A stretch of 9,665 bases of DNA from assembly GCA_002315285.1 (NCBI GenBank), contig DCGR01000052.1:1-9665 (forward strand). The letters run 5' to 3'. Positions 4,930 to 9,665 of the stretch are shown piece after piece (position 1 is the first letter of the stretch; each line of letters begins with the position of its first letter). Both the position numbers and the translations under genes were made by a program. Origin of the DNA: Bacteroides sp. UBA1773 (GTDB lineage Bacteria; Bacteroidota; Bacteroidia; Bacteroidales; Bacteroidaceae). The notes under the pieces are model-generated. The model searched no databases. It was not told the DNA's origin and saw only the letters and a program-made list of their open reading frames with translations.

Positions 4930-7900
4930 ATGTCCAAACTCACCAATCATAACGGCCGTTACTGCGAATCGGAATTCGAGAATGCCCTCATTGCCTTCCT
5001 TGAACGGGAAGGATGGCAATACCTGTTTGGCGACTCCATAGCAAGAGCCAGCAGAAAAGAAGTGCTCCATATGGACGACCTGCTCCAGTTCTTGAAAGGC
5101 AATTACAAGAACATGAGCGACGAGGAACTGCAAAGAATAGCAGACAACGTCAGACTGGTGGGTGCAGACACGGATTTTGCCACATTGCATAAAGTCTATA
5201 AGTGGATGGTGAACGGTGTGCCTGCCGTTGACAGAGACGGAAGTCCCACGACTGTCAACTTGATAGACTTTGGCAGTCTGGACAATCCACAGCATAAGGA
5301 CACAAACATTTTCCGCGTCGTCAACCAGTTCACCGTGGATTATATTAATAAAGGTGTCATCAAGAATCGTCGTCCCGATGTCTTGCTGTATGTGAATGGA
5401 CTGCCCGTCTGCGTGATTGAGCTGAAGAATCCTGCCGATGCCAATGCCACGATTGAAGAAGCCTGGGAACAAATCAACATCCGCTATTGGCGCGACATTC
5501 CAGGACTGTTGCACTACTGTCCGCTGGCTTGCATCAGCGATGGCGTGAAGACACGATTAGGGACAGTCCGTACGCCTTACGAACACTTCTACGCCTGGCG
5601 ACGTGTGGAGAATGGCGACAAGGTAAGCACCATGCCTTTTGATGAGTTGGCGACAATGGTGAAGGGTGTTTACCGACCGGGAAGGTTTCTGGAGATTTTC
5701 AGGGACTATGTGTATTTCCAGGACGAAACATTCAATAGCGATGAAAAGGAAATAGTATGCCGCTATCCGCAGTTCTTCGCCACACGACTGCTCAGGGAGA
5801 GTATCATCAAATCGATAAAGACCAAGAACGGCAAGGGTGGAACCTACTTCGGTGCCACTGGCTGCGGAAAGACTTACACGATGGCATTCCTCGCACGCCA
5901 ACTCTCGTTGCGCTGCGCAGCAGAAATCGGTTCACCTACCATTCTGATGATTGTTGACCGTGAAGACCTTCAGAATCAAGGCGCAAAAATCTTTACCAAG
6001 AGTACCGATTTCCTGGAATTGGGCGAGGTATCGGTTGTGCCAAACAGAAAAACACTGCGACAAGAGCTCTCACTCCGTGAGAGTGGCGGTTTCTTCATCT
6101 GCACCATCCAGAAGTTCTGCGACAGGAAGGACGACACAATAGGCCTTATCAACAACCGTAGCAACATTATCTGTTTCAGCGACGAGGCTCACCGCACACA
6201 GATTGAAGGCTCAAAACGCATCCAGTTCAGCGAGGATGCCGACGAGAACATGCGTGCCATGATATCAAAGCCATACGCCAAAGTGCTGCGTGAAGCCCTG
6301 CCAAATGCCACGTTCGTAGGCTTCACGGGAACACCCATTGCAGAAACCTACCAGACCTTTGGTGACGAAATAGACCGCTACACGATGGATCAGGCTGTGG
6401 CAGACCTGATAACCGTGCCTATCAAGTACCATCCACGCATAGCCAAAGTGTTGCTGGATCAGGAGAAGGCCAAAGAGATTGAAGCCTATTATGCCAAATG
6501 CGCAGACGAAGGCTCCACCAGAGAAGACATTGCAAAGAGCAAGAAGGCCATGAGCTCGTTAGAGGTGATTCTTGGCGAGTCAGACCGTCTCGACAAACTT
6601 GCCGTTGACATACACGACCACTACGTTTCTTCCGTAGCCAACGACCCGGACAGGGTACAGAAAGCAATGATAGTCTGCTCAAATAGAAAGATAGCCTACG
6701 ACCTGCTGTTGAAGTTCAAGGCTCGTTATCCTGAATGGTTCGATGAGCGGAAGACACCCGAAGGAGTCAATGTCTTGCCGGAAAAGCTTAACGATCTGAA
6801 GAAAATGCCGACCATCGCAATGGTAGCCAGCGTAGGAAGCAATGACGAGGCTGGCATGTACAATTATCTTGGAGGTGTGAAGAACGACCAACGTTCGGAA
6901 GACTTGGATGCCGCCTTCAAACAGGAACATTCCAATTTCCGCATCGTCATTGTAGTGGACATGTGGATAACGGGCTTCGATGTGGAATGCCTCACCTACA
7001 TGTATAACGACAAGCCGCTGCAGAAACATTCGTTGATACAGACCATCAGCCGTGCCAACCGAAAATATCCAGGAAAGGAATATGGCTTGATCGTTGACTA
7101 CATCGGCATTCGTGACCAGATGTTGGAAGCAAGGAAAATGTATGGCGGAGACAATTCGGTTGCATTGACAGAAGATGACATTGAACAAGCTACTCTTGTT
7201 TTCCGTGAATACATGGAAATTCTGAAAGCCCTGTTCAAGACTTATGACTTGACTCCATTCCTGAATCCCAGGACTGACCCAGCGACAAGATACACCCTGT
7301 TGGCAAAAGCAGCGGAGTTTGTATTCTCGTCGAATGAAAGTTTCAACTCTGTCAGCAAGGATGAGAAGAAGACCAGGAAAGTTTCCTTCAAGACCTATTT
7401 CCTGCAAAATGTGAAGAGAATGCGAAAGGCCTACGACCTTTGCCAACCTTCGGGAGAACTCAGCGAAGAGGAGTCGGCATTGGCACAATGTTTCATGGCT
7501 ATTGCCGGCATGGTATATAAAATGAATGGGACTGACGCTCCAGATACCGACACCATGAATAGGCGGGTGGCAAAGATGGTGGAAGAAGCCTTGAAGTACA
7601 ATCATGTTGAGGGTTTTCTTGACGAAGGTGAAGAGGTGGATATATTTGGACCTGAGTTCACGGAAAGGCTTGAGGACATCAAGATGCCAGCCTCAAGGTT
7701 GGAAACGCTGATAAAACTTCTTCGTAAACAGATCACAGAGTATGGGAAGACCAATCAGATAGCATCGAAGAAATTCCAAGAGATGCTGGAGGCCACCATT
7801 CAGGAGTACCACAACAGGCGCAAATTCCTATCTGAACGAGAAGCTGGCGTAACCCAGGAAGCAACAGCAGAAAGTATCATCAAGAATGCCACCGAGCAGG

Positions 7901-8823
7901 CTCTGGATATTCTTAAAGGAATGCAAGCCGACCGAGAGAGCTTCCGCAAGTTGGGACTTACCTTTGAAGAGAAGGCGTTTTATGACATCTTGATCCATTT
8001 GCGAGACAAAAACAACTTCGAATATGGAGAAGACAAGGAGGATGAGGATGGTGTTGTCATCAACGACAAATGTAAGAGTCTTGCACACAAGATTCGAGAC
8101 GTCATTGATGCAAAATCATCATTTGCCGACTGGCTTAACAACCAGCGAGTCCGTGACCAACTGAAACAGGACATCAAGATTTGCCTTGTCAAGAACGGCT
8201 ATCCTCCCCAGTACACCCCGGAAGTGTTCCGCGAAGTAATGGAACAAGTGGAGAATTTCAAGGAAAATGAGGATGTGGATAATCGTGATGTGAAGAACAC
8301 CTCTAATCCTGTTATTTCCATGTATGCCCCAGATGAAGTGGAAGGCGGGATGATGGCTGCAGAGAATATCTTCATCTACGGTAGCATTCCCATTGACCTG
8401 CCTGACACGAAACGGGAAAAGTTGGCCAATGGCAAATTGGACTTGGTCCTGATGTACGCCATCGGTAGTGGTGCCCGTCAGAAGACAGAGGCTGCTGGCA
8501 AGATCGCATTGGGCATAAAAGAAAACATGCTGAGGGACGAACAGATGGCTGCATACAAAAGCATCAAATACCTGATGTTCCATTATTGGAGTAAACCAAA
8601 GGCCTACTTGCTGACGAAAGAACCTGTGTTGGTTGATAAGAATGATGTCCCATCTGAATACTTGTTCCGAATGGACAAGGATGCTGTAAAGTTCATTCTG
8701 CTGGATTATGATCCACTGCAATCAGCTGATTTGCAAAATGTGAACATCATGAAGACCCAGCGAAGAGGTGCAATCAGATATCTTCCATTTGTAACCACAT
8801 TAGAAAGTATAGTAGATGAATAG
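4930..8823 (+). CDS. hsdR: Type I restriction endonuclease subunit HsdR with C-terminal extension
   Basis: This is the motor-nuclease subunit, which translocates DNA and cuts unmodified DNA when bound to HsdM/HsdS. The N-terminal PD-(D/E)xK nuclease has D150 and ELK (E164, K166) in RRPDVLLYVNG..VIELKNP. The SF2 translocase follows: Walker A GATGCGKT (308-315), IVDREDLQNQ (341-350), SDEAH (417-421), FTGTP (465-469), VDMWITGFD (676-684) and motif VI QTISRANR (704-711). The usual helical C-terminal region ends around NGYPPQYTPEVFREVMEQVE (1089-1108). A further ~183 residues (1115-1297) follow, making 1297 against a usual ~1000-1100. The start is supported by the scar at 2947, which shares MSKLTN. 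There is no SD, only 14 bp after the upstream stop, so it may depend on readthrough from the AAA15 pair. Its more G+C-rich, C/G-ending codons differ from the DUF4143 gene. No frameshift is seen and all key residues are present. Confidence 0.96.
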   Translation: MSKLTNHNGRYCESEFENALIAFLEREGWQYLFGDSIARASRKEVLHMDDLLQFLKGNYKNMSDEELQRIADNVRLVGADTDFATLHKVYKWMVNGVPAVDRDGSPTTVNLIDFGSLDNPQHKDTNIFRVVNQFTVDYINKGVIKNRRPDVLLYVNGLPVCVIELKNPADANATIEEAWEQINIRYWRDIPGLLHYCPLACISDGVKTRLGTVRTPYEHFYAWRRVENGDKVSTMPFDELATMVKGVYRPGRFLEIFRDYVYFQDETFNSDEKEIVCRYPQFFATRLLRESIIKSIKTKNGKGGTYFGATGCGKTYTMAFLARQLSLRCAAEIGSPTILMIVDREDLQNQGAKIFTKSTDFLELGEVSVVPNRKTLRQELSLRESGGFFICTIQKFCDRKDDTIGLINNRSNIICFSDEAHRTQIEGSKRIQFSEDADENMRAMISKPYAKVLREALPNATFVGFTGTPIAETYQTFGDEIDRYTMDQAVADLITVPIKYHPRIAKVLLDQEKAKEIEAYYAKCADEGSTREDIAKSKKAMSSLEVILGESDRLDKLAVDIHDHYVSSVANDPDRVQKAMIVCSNRKIAYDLLLKFKARYPEWFDERKTPEGVNVLPEKLNDLKKMPTIAMVASVGSNDEAGMYNYLGGVKNDQRSEDLDAAFKQEHSNFRIVIVVDMWITGFDVECLTYMYNDKPLQKHSLIQTISRANRKYPGKEYGLIVDYIGIRDQMLEARKMYGGDNSVALTEDDIEQATLVFREYMEILKALFKTYDLTPFLNPRTDPATRYTLLAKAAEFVFSSNESFNSVSKDEKKTRKVSFKTYFLQNVKRMRKAYDLCQPSGELSEEESALAQCFMAIAGMVYKMNGTDAPDTDTMNRRVAKMVEEALKYNHVEGFLDEGEEVDIFGPEFTERLEDIKMPASRLETLIKLLRKQITEYGKTNQIASKKFQEMLEATIQEYHNRRKFLSEREAGVTQEATAESIIKNATEQALDILKGMQADRESFRKLGLTFEEKAFYDILIHLRDKNNFEYGEDKEDEDGVVINDKCKSLAHKIRDVIDAKSSFADWLNNQRVRDQLKQDIKICLVKNGYPPQYTPEVFREVMEQVENFKENEDVDNRDVKNTSNPVISMYAPDEVEGGMMAAENIFIYGSIPIDLPDTKREKLANGKLDLVLMYAIGSGARQKTEAAGKIALGIKENMLRDEQMAAYKSIKYLMFHYWSKPKAYLLTKEPVLVDKNDVPSEYLFRMDKDAVKFILLDYDPLQSADLQNVNIMKTQRRGAIRYLPFVTTLESIVDE

Positions 8824-9058
8824 GACTGTTTTTCATGGGAACCGGATTTGACTTGGTTCATGGTCTCAAACACAGCAACACACATTTACATTTACCGATA
8901 AACAATGAAAACCGATGGCCTATTCATAACTCCATCATTCCTGACACCCACAACGGAACTATTTCCGTTTCGGTTATGGTAGGTCATTACAACCAACACA
9001 CAATGCATAACACATTCTGTATTCAAACAAGCAAGCAAAACGAACAAAATTCACAGCA
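8824..9058 (+). other. Intergenic spacer with one small hairpin
   Basis: No convincing gene lies in these 235 bases. A 75-codon frame starting at 8835 is low-complexity, rich in H/N/T/Q, and resembles no family. A perfect 7-bp inverted repeat, AACGGAA (8952-8958) and TTCCGTT (8963-8969) with loop CTAT, could form a hairpin but is not followed by a clean T-run, so I do not call it a terminator. No exact TAnnTTTG box is seen before the next gene. Confidence 0.5.
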
Positions 9059-9643
9059 ATGAAAAGAATATCGGTCATCAAAGATTGGGATGCGGAAACA
9101 GAAGAGAAGGTTTCACAAGGCATCACATACTTCAAATCAGGATTGAACTGTGCCCAAAGCGTCGCACTGGTTTTCGCAGCTTATTACGACATCCCCGACG
9201 AACTGATGCTGCGCCTTGCCGCATCGTTCGGAGGTGGCATCGGACGGATGCGCGAAACTTGCGGTGCCGCCTGCGGCATGTTTCTGCTGGCTGGACTGGA
9301 GGTGACCAACCCCTCCGACACGGCTACCGCTGACGACAACATGCCATGCCACGCCACATATCCGGATGCGGGAGTGAAAAAGAAAAACTACGAGGTGGTG
9401 CAGCAACTGGCCGCCACATTCAGGCAGCAAACGGGGAGCCTGCTTTGCAAGGAACTGCTGGGACTTACGAAACCGGGTGAACACCAACCCATCCCCACCC
9501 CACCCACACCGGAAGAACGGACGGCAACATACTACCAGAAACGACCTTGCACATGGATGGTAGAAACCGCCATCCGGACTTACATGGGCTATCTGCGCGA
9601 CAAATATACCCGGCAAGCCACCGAAACGGCAAACAACACATAG
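9059..9643 (+). CDS. C_GCAxxG_C_C family cysteine protein
   Basis: This 194-residue protein is of the C_GCAxxG_C_C (putative redox-active) family. It shows GLNCAQSVALVFA with C31, then a glycine-rich SFGGGIGRMRETCGAACGMFLLAGLE (57-81) with C68 and C72, and the later C130 (SLLCKELLG) and C164 (KRPCTWMVETA). An extra C97 lies in a loop (83-108) that looks like an insertion. Members are small cytosolic proteins of unproven function; the conserved cysteines suggest metal binding or redox activity. The start MKRISVIKDWD is preceded by an A-rich leader without an SD, common in Bacteroidota. It is separated from hsdR by 235 bp and has no known link to restriction, so it is probably the chromosomal gene flanking the defence locus. 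After the stop, 9644-9665 shows nothing. Confidence 0.85.
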   Translation: MKRISVIKDWDAETEEKVSQGITYFKSGLNCAQSVALVFAAYYDIPDELMLRLAASFGGGIGRMRETCGAACGMFLLAGLEVTNPSDTATADDNMPCHATYPDAGVKKKNYEVVQQLAATFRQQTGSLLCKELLGLTKPGEHQPIPTPPTPEERTATYYQKRPCTWMVETAIRTYMGYLRDKYTRQATETANNT

Positions 9644-9665
9644 TGATGATTAAAAAATAACTTGG

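Noticed and set aside
6679..7605. 308-codon antisense frame inside hsdR
   Set aside because: Lies opposite the conserved helicase region of hsdR; the peptide has no recognisable domain and arises from hsdR codon use.
8952..8969. Hairpin as a rho-independent terminator of hsdR
   Set aside because: The stem is only 7 bp, lies ~130 bp past the stop and lacks a following T-run.
8835..9062. 75-codon frame after hsdR
   Set aside because: Low-complexity H/N/T/Q-rich peptide, no SD, no family resemblance, and codon use unlike its neighbours.
1..9665. CRISPR array, tRNA, rRNA or insertion sequence
   Set aside because: No regularly spaced repeats with unique spacers, no tRNA-like cloverleaf, no transposase and no terminal inverted repeats were seen.

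Overview
The window is a type I restriction-modification (R-M) locus carrying extra genes, followed by one unrelated gene. Every supported gene is on the + strand. The organism is most likely a member of the Bacteroidales (Prevotella/Bacteroides-like). This is inferred from two exact matches to the Bacteroidota -7 promoter box (TAnnTTTG) upstream of genes, from A-rich leaders that mostly lack a Shine-Dalgarno (SD) site, and from the gene families present. No rRNA or other marker fixes the taxon.

Region 1-1634. The window opens inside a gene for a DUF1016 (YhcG-like) PD-(D/E)xK nuclease-fold protein, of which only the last ~100 codons are visible. It overlaps, through a duplicated 15-bp stop/start junction, a short chimeric reading frame made of an hsdS-like start and a piece of a DUF1016 N-terminal domain. 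Inside that frame lie four 11-bp tandem repeats. The same junction recurs at the start of a complete two-domain specificity subunit gene (hsdS). The methyltransferase gene hsdM is not in the window and presumably lies upstream.

Region 1635-3135. A 100-bp spacer with an inverted repeat leads into an AT-rich AAA_14/DUF4143 ATPase gene. Right after it, behind a good SD, sits a 26-codon scar whose first 16 codons match the start of the hsdR gene found 2 kb further on. A promoter-like, repeat-containing spacer follows.

Region 3136-8823. Two overlapping genes encode an AAA15 (RloA/AbiL/PARIS-type) ABC-fold ATPase and a 152-residue protein I do not recognise, which may be the effector. They are followed at once by hsdR, which is unusually long (1297 aa) and has a ~180-residue C-terminal extension after the normal HsdR end.

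Region 8824-9665. A 235-bp spacer without a convincing gene is followed by a C_GCAxxG_C_C family cysteine protein, probably outside the defence locus.

Taken together, HsdS and HsdR (with an upstream HsdM) would form the R-M enzyme. The ATPase plus small protein is best read as a second, nested anti-phage module, by analogy with restriction-linked genes such as rloA/rloB and prrC. The scar, the duplicated junction and changes in base composition show that the locus was assembled by repeated recombination.
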